64,000 bases of DNA from NCBI RefSeq assembly GCF_001540865.1, contig NC_033623.1, positions 15,230,955 through 15,294,954 of the forward strand, in the 5' to 3' direction. Origin of the DNA: Ananas comosus (lineage: Eukaryota; Streptophyta; Magnoliopsida; Poales; Bromeliaceae). How positions within the stretch are numbered: position 1 is the stretch's first letter; every line of letters begins with the position of its first letter. The notes under the pieces are model-generated. The model was not told where the DNA came from. It saw nothing but the letters and a program-made list of their open reading frames with translations, and made no database searches. A program made the position numbers and the translations under genes. Shown here one piece after another: positions 50,690 through 62,788 of the stretch.

Positions 50690-53600
50690 ATGGGGTGCGC
50701 GGCGTCGCGGGTGGAGAACGAGGACACGGTGCGGCGGTGCAAGGAGCGGCGCGGCCTCATGAAGGAGGCGGTGCAGGCGCGGCACCTCCTCGCCTCCGCC
50801 CACTCCGACTACCTCCGCTCCCTCCGCCTCACCGCCTCCTCCCTCACCCGCTTCGCCTCCGGCGAGCCCCTCTCCGTCTCCAACCCACACCCCACGTCCT
50901 CCTCCCCCGCCCCGTCCCCCCACCCTCCTCCTCCTCCTGCTCCCTCCCCCCTCCCACCCCTCACCCCGCTCCTCCTCCCCCACGCCCGCGCTACTCCCCG
51001 TCCCCGTCCATGGACAGGTACCAGCTCCCCCACATCCTCTCCGAGTCGAGCCCCGCCGCCTCCTCCCGGAGACCCGGCGCGTACACTTACCGGGCCAAAC
51101 CCGTGTTTCCCCCCGCCACCCCCTCCCAGTCGTCGTCCGCCTGGGATTGGGAGAACTTCTACCCCCCTTCCCCCCCCGACTCCGAGTTCTTCGAGCGCCG
51201 CCAGGCCGAGCGCGAAGAGGCCGAGCGCCTCCGCCAACAACAACAGCAGCAGCAGCGGCAGCAGCAGCAACACCAGCACCATCTCGAAGAGGAGGAGGAG
51301 GACGACGAGGAAGAGGACGAGGAGGAGGACGGAGGAGGAGGAGGCGGCGGAGGAGGCGGCGGAGGAGGCGGGAGGGAAGAGATCCACTGCCCCGAGTGGG
51401 GCGACCACTACAACTCCACCACCAGCTCCTCCACCAAATCCGAGGACGAGGAAGAGGAGGACGAGCGGGGGCGATCGAGATCGGAGGGCTTCATCGGCGC
51501 CAGATCCGAGTTCGGGGGCTCGGAGCGCCGCGCCCCCCCCGCGCCGTCGGAGACCGGATGGTCGGAAACACCATCATCGGCGGCGGCGGCGAAGGCGAAG
51601 GCGAAGCCATTGGCGAGGGAGAGGTCGGAGGCGGAGTCGTCCTTAGCCGGCTACAACGCCTCCGCCTCCGCGTCCGCCTCCGTCAGGGCAAATGACATCC
51701 ATTCGTAAATTAACCGCTAATCTCCGTTTTTTTTTTGTGTGTGGTGGCGGGGCTGGGGTGTGTAACAGAGACGGTGTACCATTCGAATAGTGTGCTCAGC
51801 GCGCTATCCTCGACCTGGACGTCGAAGCCGCCGCTGGCGATAAAGTATCGGCTCGACACCGGCGCGCTCGAGGAGTCCGGCGGCGGGAAGAGCCACGGCT
51901 CCACCTTGGAGCGCCTCCTGGCCTGGGAGAAGAAGCTCTACGAGGAGGTCAAGGTATTATCATTACATTATTACCCTCCTCACCTTTCAGTTATTTACCC
52001 AAATGCCATCGTTCTCGCGTACGATCGCAGCTATTTATAACGTGGAAAGCGGTAGGACCCTGGTCTTCTGAATGCCCAAAATGCCTTTCTCCCTTCACTA
52101 CTAAAGAACAATTTCCCAATTTAGTAGCCGGTTGGATGGATCTAACTGTAAATGCAGCGCAATTAAAAATATATACGGTTAGAAATGTCGTAGTTATAAT
52201 TATATGCATTTTATTTAATTGGATGTAGTAAAAAGTGTTGCAGCCATGAATAATTTGTTTGCTTTTATGTGGTTGAAAAGCGTATTATAAAATTGCATCA
52301 TTTCATATATAGAGCTGTGAGGTTATTCTCTATGTAGGAAAAGAATTTTTTTTTTTATTTGAAAGATTATTACGTAGGGAAGCTTATCTTTTATTTAAAG
52401 CTATTCCTCTCCAACTGCTCAAGTTGGAACTATGGTCAAATTGGATGTAGTTCCAAGTGCTGCATCTGAGTCTTTGAGTCTTCTCGTGCAGTTCCAACTG
52501 CAGCAGTTGAATTCAAATCCATCAAATCAAAAAATAGATTTGCATTTGGATGCAGTGCAGTTATAACTGCATGTAACCAAGCACCCCCTTTCTATTGGAT
52601 TCTGGGAATATGAATTTTATGGGATAATTATTCTGCTTGATCTCCAAGTATTACATGGTTTTAATAAAATGAAGCATCATGTTCACAATCTCTCCACTTG
52701 AAGGTGGGCCATATTATATTAATAGACTGTTAGGTCATGTTTCTTCTAGTATTATGCTGGCATATGAGGACAATTCCCCTTTCCTGGGTGTCATTGTCTT
52801 ACATATAAGCTTCATGCTCTCAGTTAATTCAAGCGGCTTTTTTCCCATTCTCATTGGTTGGGAACAGGGTGGATTGGTTTCTGTCATTTAGATTACATAA
52901 AATGATCATTTTTTTTTTTGGGTATGGAACTTTATTATGAAATGGTGTGGTTCTTTGCGTGTGAAGCATTGCAGTGACACGTGACTATGTGAGTTTGTTG
53001 GGTTGTTGGGTATACTTGATCTTGGAACTCTTTTATAGATATAGGATGGCGAACCACCAATTTCTAAAGAATCAATTTGCAGTTGTTGGCCTCTGTGGGC
53101 CATTGGACATTCTTTTTGAATGATGAACTATAGCCTTATTGGCTGGATCATATTATGCTCTTAACCAGTGTTGGTGGGGAAAGCACTTTATTGTTAGAGG
53201 TTGGGTGAATGGCTGTTTGGTTGGAAGAATAAAGTACAATAATCAATAACATATAGAAATGCAAAAGTAGAAGCAGAGGATTCTATGGTGGTAGAAGTGA
53301 GAAGGGAGGTTTATATGCAATTAAATAACTGTTTCTCATCACATTAGATGGAACTTATTTTGTTTCTGAAAACCTGTAACTTGATACAAGTTGTTGGATC
53401 ACTATCACTTAACTGCGTCAATTTACTGTGTTAGTAGTTCCTTTGATACAAGTATAAAGGAAGGAAATACTTTCTTGACAGGATAAATGCCTTCATGAGT
53501 GGAAAGCATGAGGGACCAGTGCTTGGGTTTCCTTTACAGTTTCCTTTTGCATAAAGTGATTACTAGCAAACGTGAACTTCGGTGCATGATTTTTCTGTAC

Positions 53601-55743
53601 AGTTGGAGTCCTAGTTATACTTTGCCTTGTTTCAGCAGACCAATGGGCACTATCCTGGGTCTTCTGCCTAGTGAACTATTTCATGATAATTGATAATTCT
53701 CTTTCTATAAGATTGCTAGATGACCATTTGGTTTATCAAGAGGGGTAACTTACAAAGGTTCTTGTAGAATAGAAAAGTTATTACAAAGCTACTGGATAAC
53801 AGTTTGCATGCTTACTTTATTCTTGTGGTCCTATGTGAAGAGCAGTGCCAAGAACTTGGACATTGAAGCAAAATGGGGATATAGAGCACAGTGGTAATCC
53901 AGCTCCTCTCTCTATTTTTGCATGAAATCACGAAAGTTAAGTAAATTGGAACAAACAGAAGAACAAAGTTCTTAGAACTTAAATATGTTTGAAATTCTAC
54001 TTTATATTACCTTGTGTAATATGTTGCTGCTATATACCAATATGCTGTTGTGAAGTATATTTGCTCTGTCTTGTGCTCATTTCTGCATAATTGGATATAT
54101 GTCTGTACTAGCTTTTTAAGATTTCAGCTGGATGGATTATCTCTGTTGTGCAAATCGTGCTAAGGTCCATATTAGCAATGTTTTTAGGTTTGGTGGAAAG
54201 ATAAGAAAATGTGAATGGATCTGTGAATGCAGGCTAGAGAGGGGGTAAAGATTGAGCATGAGAAGAAGCTGTCGACACTGCAAAGCCAAGAATATAGAGG
54301 AAAAGAGGATGCAAAACTCGACAAGACCAAAGCCTCCATAAAGAAGCTCCAATCATTGATCATTGTCACTTCTCAGGCTGTCACTACTACTTCTTCTGCC
54401 ATTACTAAAGTCCGAGATGATGAGCTTGCACCACAGCTTGTTGAGCTCTGTTACGGGTATGACATTTTACTCGTCCATTTCTGCTACTTTTACTCTTCAT
54501 TATTATGTTGTCAAAAGAAAAAAAAAAAGAGTAACTTTCATTTGAGTCAGCTAAAATTTCATATGCACAATTTCACTTATAACAATTTAGTCCACGAGGC
54601 TTATTTGGCATGGCTATTTAGACATTCTGTTAGTTTCTTTTCTAAAAATATGTTGCATCAACAACATCACGAGGCTTTTCTTATTTAAACCTGAAGCTCC
54701 GAGGTCAAAATCGAAACTGAGATCAAGCTTTAGGAACAAAACTAGAATCAATGTCATGCTTCGAAATTGGGGGCCTGATTTCTAGGAATAAATTGTTACA
54801 ATTAAAACTCTGATGATTGAATTGAAACAGGAGTCAAACTTCAGGGCTAAACATGTTATTGACCCACCCTAAAAGTAAATGCAGTCATATGCCTCTTAGA
54901 CCTCCGATGAAATCTGGATCGTGCTTTAATACCTGAACACACAACAGGCTTCTAAAAATGTGGAGATCAATGAACCAATTCCATGAGGTCCAGAACAACA
55001 TTGTCCAGCAGGTCTGCGGCCTGGTGAACCGCCCTGTTGGCGAGCCGACCTCCGACCTCCACCGCCTGGCCACCCGTGATTTAGAGGCTGCTGTCTCAGC
55101 CTGGCACTCGAGCTTCAACCGCGTAGTCAAATACCAACGCGACTATATCCGCTCCCTCTACGGCTGGCTCAAGCTCACCCTCTTCCAAGTCAGCAGCGAC
55201 AACCCGCAAAAAGACCATTCTTCTCCTATCGCCATCGAGCTCACTGCCTTCTGTGACGAGTGGAAGCAAGCCTTAGACCGGCTTCCTGACACCGTGGCTT
55301 CTGAAGCCATAAAGAGCTTCATGAACATCATCCATGTCATCTACACAAAACAAGCAGAGGAGCTTAAGATCAAGAAACGAGCGGAAACTTATTCGAAAGA
55401 GCTCGAGAAGAAAACAAATGCGTTAAGGGCCATCGAGAAGAAGTACTACCAATCTTATTCAACAGTCGGTATCAGGATTCCCGGCAGCGGGCGGGACGAC
55501 AATGGGCAAGTGTTTGACGCCCGTGACCCCTTAGCAGAGAAGAAGTCGGAGATTGCCTTATGCAGGAGAAAGGTGGAGGATGAGATGAACCGGCACGCGA
55601 AGGCTGTGGAAGTGACGAGGTCGATGACGCTGAACAACATACAGACGGGCTTGCCGGGCGTATTTCAGGCGATGACCGGGTTCTCAGGCTTGTTTGTGGA
55701 GGCCCTGGCGGCGGTTTGCCGAAGAGCAGGATCGGTGCAGTAG
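50690..55743 (+). CDS. NRG2: NRG2-like DUF630/DUF632 protein, 4 exons, with a frame break and an internal gap
   Basis: Resembles Arabidopsis NRG2 (At3g60320), a nitrate-signalling regulator. DUF630 starts [20 protein letters not shown]; Gly2 and Cys3 suit N-myristoylation and palmitoylation. This frame runs to SVSN at 50884. The family sequence then resumes in another frame (TPHVLLPRP, later [30 protein letters not shown] and a Gln/Glu/Gly-rich linker) up to a stop at 51708. Exon 2 is 51769-51953 ([20 protein letters not shown]), exon 3 54233-54456 and exon 4 54948-55743. Exons 2-4 splice perfectly and hold the intact remainder of DUF632, ending [11 protein letters not shown]. Two things are wrong. 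One base is missing at the C run 50884-50886. The roughly 50-residue first part of DUF632 (the MVVRHR... helix), normally before TVYHS, is absent along with a usable exon 1 donor. It is either a recent pseudogene or an assembly error; elsewhere the frame is well kept. Confidence 0.85.
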
Positions 55744-56008
55744 AGATATTATTTACTTTGGCTGTTGAATCATCTATGTATTATTACGAGGAAGTTAAGA
55801 ATATAAATTTTTTAAATATAGATATAAGCAAGTTAAGCAGGAAGAATTGTTCCCCCCCGGGGGTATTTGGGGTGTGAAGGGGAGATGCATGTAGGTATTA
55901 GTTTTCTTGTTATTATAAGATTATTTTTGCCCTTTCTGGAATGTGGGAGGGGGATGTCTATGATGTCTATGTACAGGCATAAAGGGTTGGTTGGTTTTGT
56001 GCTGTAAT

Positions 56009-56014
56009 AATAAA
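56009..56014 (+). terminator. Candidate poly(A) signal of the NRG2-like gene
   Basis: AATAAA lies 266 bases after the stop codon, in a stretch reading TAATAATAAAAAC. Position is typical for a plant near-upstream element; no transcript evidence. Confidence 0.4.
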
Positions 56015-56101
56015 AACTACTTTCACCTTGCCCGTTACCGTATCTTTTCCTTTTGACCTTCTCACGGTACACTTGTACTAGCTTAAGAATGCTTGCTTGT
56101 G

Positions 56102-56139
<38 letters not shown>

Positions 56140-56372
56140 TATGTTTAGGGACAAGGTGAATGAATTAATAGATCTACCACATGGGAAATGAGTAAATTGC
56201 ACCGAGGGTCCTTCTCAGGTCTCTACCTTCTTTTTTTTTTCTTTTTTTTTTTTTGGTTCTATTATTATAATTGGGTCCCCGTTTGCCTTTTTTATGTGTT
56301 ATCTGTTCATGGAATTAAAGAAAAGAAGGAATCCAAGGATCAGATTGCTAACTATTGGTCGGTGGGTCTGGN

Positions 56373-57039
56373 CATTTATAATATAAAGGTTGATAAAAAT
56401 AATTTTTCATTCATTAAACTATATGAGATAGCAGAGTTTAAATGGAGAATAATATAATACAATGTTCAAACTAAATATTTTTATACTTCTACGCATAATA
56501 TAAAATATATAATTGTTTATTACTGCATTTACTATAAAAAGTACCTTTTTTAAAGAGTAATACTTCTACGCTCTTCTAAACTCTCTCTTTTAGTGCCGCC
56601 ATCCATTCTTATAAAAAGTAGTTATTTTTTAAATAAAGTCAAGATTTTATAAAAATGCCTTATTTTTTTCTGAAAAAATCACAATTTTTTTTTGACAAAA
56701 AAGCTATTTTATGTGATTGTTTTTATAATTTCTATTTTTCAGAAAAAAATAAGGCATTTTTATAAAATCTTGACTTTATTTAAAAAATAACTACTTTTTA
56801 TAAGAATGGATGGCGGCACTAAAAGAGAGAGTTTAGAAGAGCGTAGAAGTATTACTCTTTAAAAAAGGTACTTTTTATAGTAAATGCAGTAATAAACAAT
56901 TATATATTTTATATTATGCGTAGAAGTATAAAAATATTTAGTTTGAACATTGTATTATATTATTCTCCATTTAAACTCTGCTATCTCATATAGTTTAATG
57001 AATGAAAAATTATTTTTATCAACCTTTATATTATAAATG
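56373..57039. repeat. Large foldback: two 305-base inverted arms around a 57-base spacer
   Basis: Arms 56373-56677 and 56735-57039 are reverse complements without any shift in register, and I saw no mismatch by eye. Outer ends: CATTTATAATATAAAGG and CCTTTATATTATAAATG. Inside is a smaller AATCACA/TGTGATT pairing. No target duplication or known transposon end is visible. A single N (56372) touches the left arm. It begins 630 bases after the NRG2-like stop codon. A transcript through it would form a long perfect hairpin. Confidence 0.9.
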
Positions 57040-57457
57040 TTTTTAATTGATTCACACAACTATACTTTTTAAAAACCACGTGAGCTTGCTAATATATCAG
57101 GAAAATACATGATGATAACATTAAGATAACAAATTAATTATTTATTATTATTATTATATGCACACAGTTCAATATGCCGTGATATGTACACATCAGCGTT
57201 CCACTGTAGAGAATTTCGGTGGGCTTTGGGTGCATGAACAGTTCGCTATTTAAAACTACGGATGACTGACGTACTGCCCACAGCGAGCGGTGCCTCCTGC
57301 AGTTTTTCTGGCGCCATCGGACAATTTCCGTTGCCTACTTTTCGGTGCTGTGATGGCTGCCGTGCAATCCATCATCCACATAAAAAATATTCTTGTGAGG
57401 ATATTAAAGCACGATTAGTCGATTATATCGTTTTTCTATAATTTAATCATAACTTTG

Positions 57458-57523
<66 letters not shown>

Positions 57524-59090
57524 AAAACAAAATTTAAACTTATTCTGCTACTACATTGAAGGTTACAGGGCCTGCTCATCAAACAAAAAGAGAAACAACA
57601 AAAAGATGTAAATAAACTGCGATTTTTTATCCATAATTCTTTCTCATTAAAGAGTGAGATATGAGCGCGCAAATCAATTTAAAAAAAAATTGCCCAATTA
57701 ATATTAGTGTAAATACTTCCGATCACACGCAAGGTGCATATCAAGTGAATTATAGCATGCAACGGCAGAAAATATAATGCAATATGATAAGATATGGGAA
57801 TTTAGTCTACTAAATAATAGATATGAAAATTGAATCTATAAACTCATGGAACTAATTAAGATTTATGACTTCTGATACCGTACGAATAATCCAAATTATT
57901 AATCTAATAGGACACAAAAAAATTCACAAAGTGTACACCCAATATGCTGCACATGAAATTGCACAAACATACCTACCTGCCATTGATTCCTCTATCAAGT
58001 CCTTAGCTGTGTAATTGGATAGCATTGGATTTATCTGCAACTGGGCCCAAAGTATTACTCATCACACTCTCCAGGTTGTTATATAGGAACCATTCTTTTC
58101 TTCTCTCTCTACCCTTTTTAATCTCTCTCTTTTTTTTAAAATTTTTTTTACTTTTTCTGAAAGAAGGTTGTTTTATAAAGAGAGTAACTTGATGGTGTTT
58201 GACAGGCAGGCTACTACAGAGTGATGTGTCCACAGAAAGTGACATGGCCCCTATTTATTGTCACAGAATTCAACAGATGTGGGTGACATGCACATTAATT
58301 TATCATCATTCCAAGAACAAGATGATGAGGTATATAAAAATGCATAGAAAATTTTGGTAGGCAACAAAGTGAAGGATGAAGAAAAGGACATAGTTCATGG
58401 GTGGAAGCAATAAAGGAACTTGGGTGCCACAGCTGTTGGAGGTGGTAGATCATCTTTATCCAGAAACATACTGTATGGTGGTATGAAATACCTGATTATT
58501 TTAAATAATTAAGTCAGTAGAGAATAATGTTTAAATAGTTGAGACTCAATATTCCATGTTGCAGGTACGTTTCTATCAAGAAGAAAATTAAATCTAACTA
58601 GTAGTCTCATACTCGGAACATCCAACTCTAACATCGTGTGCAAAGATAGTAGTGAGGGCCATTGGCATCTGGTCTCCGTTAATTTGAGGGGTCCTTTATT
58701 CTCTTTCTTTTATTATTTGAGAAAAATCAGTGATCGAACACGTCCAAATATCCTTCCATGGTGGTGAGAGAATCTAAGAGGAAAGGTGGTCTCCTATTTA
58801 TACTTCTTTTCTCAAGTGGATGCACTAATAATAGGTCCACCCATGCATGTATATAAAGAAGATTATAAATGTTCTTTGAAAGGAGGGAGGGGGAAAAAAG
58901 AAGGGCTTAAAAGTGTAGTAGTAGACATTGGAAAGGGCAAGGGCATTTTGTTGGTATGGCTTTTGTTTTGTCTTTGAAGTTTTGGAACTTAGCTAGGGAA
59001 AAAGGAATAAGGAGGAGTAAAGTTAGTACTCATGATACAGCAAGTTTGGATTGTAATGGAACATTTTAGATGTCCCAAAACTCTTCCTAT
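57040..59090. other. Intergenic, nothing recognised except (TA)n
   Basis: (TA)n at 57462-57520. Short open frames here are AT-rich and not convincing. Confidence 0.45.
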
Positions 59091-59092
59091 AT

Positions 59093-59093
59093 A

Positions 59094-59167
<74 letters not shown>
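59093..59167. repeat. (TA)n-(GA)n microsatellite
   Basis: TA repeat to about 59133, then GA repeat to 59167, directly before a family A MITE. This is the same arrangement as at the gap edge near 33744. Confidence 0.85.
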
Positions 59168-59169
<2 letters not shown>

Positions 59170-59396
59170 ACCATACATACTATGCATAGCATCAAGTGTT
59201 TTGTTCTATCAAGTTTTTCACCGATAGATCTATCTTTTTAACAATTTTTCTATCTGTTAGATCATACTATTCAATCAACCACCCACTCAATTATAGGGAA
59301 TCACCATCATTTTAACTGCACATTCCTTTAACAAGGGCCAAAAACCTAATAACGTCAACGACTTTATATTATTAATAGTATAGTAGTCTAGTTCTA
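59168..59396. mobile_element. MITE family A, diverged copy
   Basis: Follows a (TA)n-(GA)n tract. Carries CAACCACCCACTCAA and ends GTATAGTAGTCTAGTTC. More diverged than the neighbouring copy at 59640. Confidence 0.5.
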
Positions 59397-59618
59397 AAAT
59401 TGAGCTAGAATACTTTTAGAAGCACCACCCTCTTGGTGCTTCTAGATTTTCTAGCCCTTGGATTTACTCCTTGATTACTAATAGCCCTTAGATCAAACAC
59501 TATTCCACCTACCACCACCTACCATCATCATCCCAACCATACATTTCTCCATCCAAGGGTTAAAAACTCAAGAGTACCAACCCCTTGGTGCTTTTGAGAG
59601 TATTCTAGCTCAACTCCC
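59397..59618. mobile_element. MITE family B copy
   Basis: Runs from TTGAGCTAGAATACTTTTAG to GAGTATTCTAGCTCAACTC, so its ends are imperfect inverted repeats. Interior CACCTACCACCACCTACC and CCATCCAAGGGTT segments are shared with the copies near 1661 and 35800. Confidence 0.6.
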
Positions 59619-59639
59619 TAGTTCTACATATATATATAT

Positions 59640-59871
59640 CTATAGAACTAGGCTAATATACTATTAATAGTACCAAGTCATTGGTGCTACCAAATTTTTG
59701 GCCATTAGATTAAGAGATGTGCGGTTAGGATGATGTGGGCCCCCTAGGGTTGAGTGGGTGGTTGGTTGAATAGTATGATCTAACGGGTGAAAATGATCAA
59801 AAGAGTAAATCTAACGGCGAAAAATTTGGTAGCACCAAATGCTTCGTGCTATTAATAGCATAGTAGCCGGA

Positions 59872-59879
<8 letters not shown>
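59640..59879. mobile_element. MITE family A, best-preserved copy
   Basis: About 240 bases, from AGAACTAGGCTAATATAC to GCATAGTAGCCGGACTC. The ends are imperfect inverted repeats around GGTGCTA...TAGCACC. It is bounded by short (TA)n on the left and (CT)n-(TA)n on the right. Confidence 0.65.
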
Positions 59880-59915
<36 letters not shown>

Positions 59916-60217
59916 TAGCAACCCATAAGTACATATAATCTGTAGCCCACTAACGGAATCTTAAAGCAATGTGGGTAGTGGATTAGATTGCGCCACAGTG
60001 GAGTGGGCCTTCTCATATAATGTTCGTCGAAGTTTGGGCTACTTACATATGAAACAGAGTAACAGGCCACGAGCGACGCTGGGAAAAGCCCGTTATAAAT
60101 TTAAGAACGACAACAAAGCCCACAGCCCATGAACAAGCCCAGTAACCGACCTCAGCGGCCCGTGAACGCGGGGAGCCTCATCCGAAGCGCACAAGCCTCC
60201 TCCTCTGCCACCCTCGG

Positions 60218-60338
60218 CATGCACCTCGCACGTATCGCCAAATCGACCCACTCCACACGCGTCGCCCCTTCAGCCCCTGCATGGCAACCCCCTCGGCACG
60301 TGCCTCTCCACGCGTCCAACCCCTTCCCCACTATATAT
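60218..60338 (+). promoter_or_regulatory. Seed-type promoter of the oleosin: RY motif, G-box/ABRE and TATA box
   Basis: In order: an RY core CATGCA at 60218-60223; its reverse TGCATG at 60279-60284; a palindromic GGCACGTGCC (ABRE/G-box) at 60295-60304; ACGCGT elements resembling coupling element 3 at about 60258 and 60311; and a TATATAT box at 60332-60338, 103 bases before the ATG. RY motifs bind B3 factors (ABI3/VP1, FUS3, LEC2) and ABREs bind ABI5-type bZIPs. The set fits embryo and seed expression of an oleosin. Site use is inferred. Confidence 0.65.
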
Positions 60339-60440
60339 GTTACCTCCCCCGCTCCTCACTCCCCCTACTCCTACATTACACCACCAAATTATTTGTTGTA
60401 CGAACCGTATAAGCTAAGCGAGCACAAACCATAACCGTAT

Positions 60441-61268
<828 letters not shown>

Positions 61269-61413
61269 TCGGATTGAGCAACACAGAATCGTCAATAACC
61301 ACCCAAATTAAGAAAGAACAAATCGGACGTCGCTCCGTGGCGGTGGACCGCAGATGATCAGTACTCTCCTCCCTCCGTCTGTGTTTCGAGTTTCCGTCGT
61401 TGGTTCCTGCGAC

Positions 61414-61420
61414 TGTTTTG

Positions 61421-61449
<29 letters not shown>
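61414..61449 (+). repeat. (TTTTG)n pentanucleotide repeat in the oleosin 3' region
   Basis: About six TTTTG units ending in a T run, roughly 150 bases after the oleosin stop and so probably in its 3' UTR. Confidence 0.7.
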
Positions 61450-61451
<2 letters not shown>

Positions 61452-61620
61452 TTAAATAATTATGAGTGTTGCTTCTTGTCGTTGTTGCTGTTGTTGATCT
61501 TCTGATGACTGATGTCTTCGTCTTAGGAGGTCGTTGATGTGAAGTAGTAGTGTTTGGTATGGTATGTAAGTTGCTTAATTAGGATATATCTATATATATA
61601 TATATATGTATGGCGGGGTC

Positions 61621-61626
61621 AATAAA
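61621..61626 (+). terminator. Candidate poly(A) signal of the oleosin gene
   Basis: AATAAA about 350 bases after the stop. A run of overlapping CATGCATGCATG (RY-like) follows at about 61657-61669. Confidence 0.35.
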
Positions 61627-61629
61627 CTG

Positions 61630-62780
61630 TTAACTCAAAATGGTTGTTTGCTTTGCATGCATGCATGCATATATTGGGTCTGAATCGTAGCAGTAACTCG
61701 ATCCCAACACTGAATAACGGTCTAGCTAGCTCCGTTTCCCATAAAGCTCATTATGTATTTGGCTCTTGTAGTAGTATATTTTTGCTGAGCGTGACTATCA
61801 AATGAAACCCACCTAATTAGTAACAGCTAGCCACTTTCCTCGAGCTTTTTGGCTTTGAAATTTGTATTTATTAATATATCGCTGGTGGGAGTTGACAAAG
61901 TTAATTCTCGAGAAACCAACGAGAAACCAACCAAACGAAAGAAAGGGGCTATGATCAGCTACCCGTTAATTATTTTCTTCTTTCTGTTTTGTGAAGGTTG
62001 GGCTTAACATGCTGTTAATTAATACTCGATCAATAAAGATGACGAGTTTCAAAGCTACGTACAGGTAGAGAATGGAGAGAGACGCCTTATGGCGAGATTT
62101 TTGTCCAGCGTGCACCGTGGAAGTGTCAGCCGCAGTCGTTACTCGATCTCCACGTGGATGGGAATGCGGGATGGTGAGAGCAGCAGCGCGGCTGCATGCG
62201 AGCGACGTGTACGTGACCGCGCTACCGCATGCATCTTGGCGTTATGCACTAAAGCGTTTTGGTAGATCAATGTGGAATGGCCAACATCGTCCAACAATTA
62301 GCTTGCCATTACAACATTACCAATAGGACTCTTCTGTTTTTTTTTTTTTCCTCTCTCTTTAGAGTGAAGATATATAGCATGCTATGATTTATTCGATGAA
62401 CTAAGTTATAGGACGAGGCTATAGAATAAAGCAATCAGATTAAGAAACGAAATTAAAAAAAAGAGAGAAAAAAAACTGGGCACACTATACCATCCGCTGG
62501 TTCCTACAAAATCCTATTTTACCAAAGCCTATCTAAAGGTGAGCTTTTTATTATTATTATTATTATTTTTTCCCGCTAGCCTATCTGAAGGTGAGCTTTT
62601 TATTCTGAAAATTTTTTTATTCCGCTCCTACTGAAATATTTTTTATTCCGCTCCAATCAGACAACCAGGAAGTAGCAATAGTCGTCAACTCAATAGTCAT
62701 CAACTCCCTTCCGCCTAAAGTAGCCCACTTTTTGTGTTTTTTTAATACATAAAAAAAAACATCGAGCCCTGCAATGTGAG
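61630..62780. other. Downstream flank of the oleosin
   Basis: Includes the motif cluster at 62151-62234. A 24-base word (CTATCT-AAGGTGAGC-TTTTTATT type) is repeated at about 62527 and 62580. No gene recognised; an 84-codon frame at 62072-62326 is not supported by homology known to me. Confidence 0.4.
62151..62234. promoter_or_regulatory. Cluster of seed-type motifs (G-box, RY, ABRE cores) downstream of the oleosin
   Basis: Within 84 bases: CACGTG (62151-62156), TGCATG (62193-62198), ACGTGT (62205-62210), ACGTG (62211-62215) and CATGCAT (62228-62234). It lies in a GC-richer island (62070-62330) with no TATA box and no recognisable gene. It may be a downstream enhancer or a detached promoter copy. 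Speculative. Confidence 0.3.
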
Positions 62781-62788
62781 CCTCTTAA

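Noticed and set aside
60129..60434. 101-codon frame ending just before the oleosin start
   Set aside because: It covers the oleosin promoter, including the TATA box and G-box, has no known homology and low-complexity Pro/Ser content.
62072..62326. 84-codon frame downstream of the oleosin
   Set aside because: No homology I recognise; better explained as a motif-rich non-coding island.
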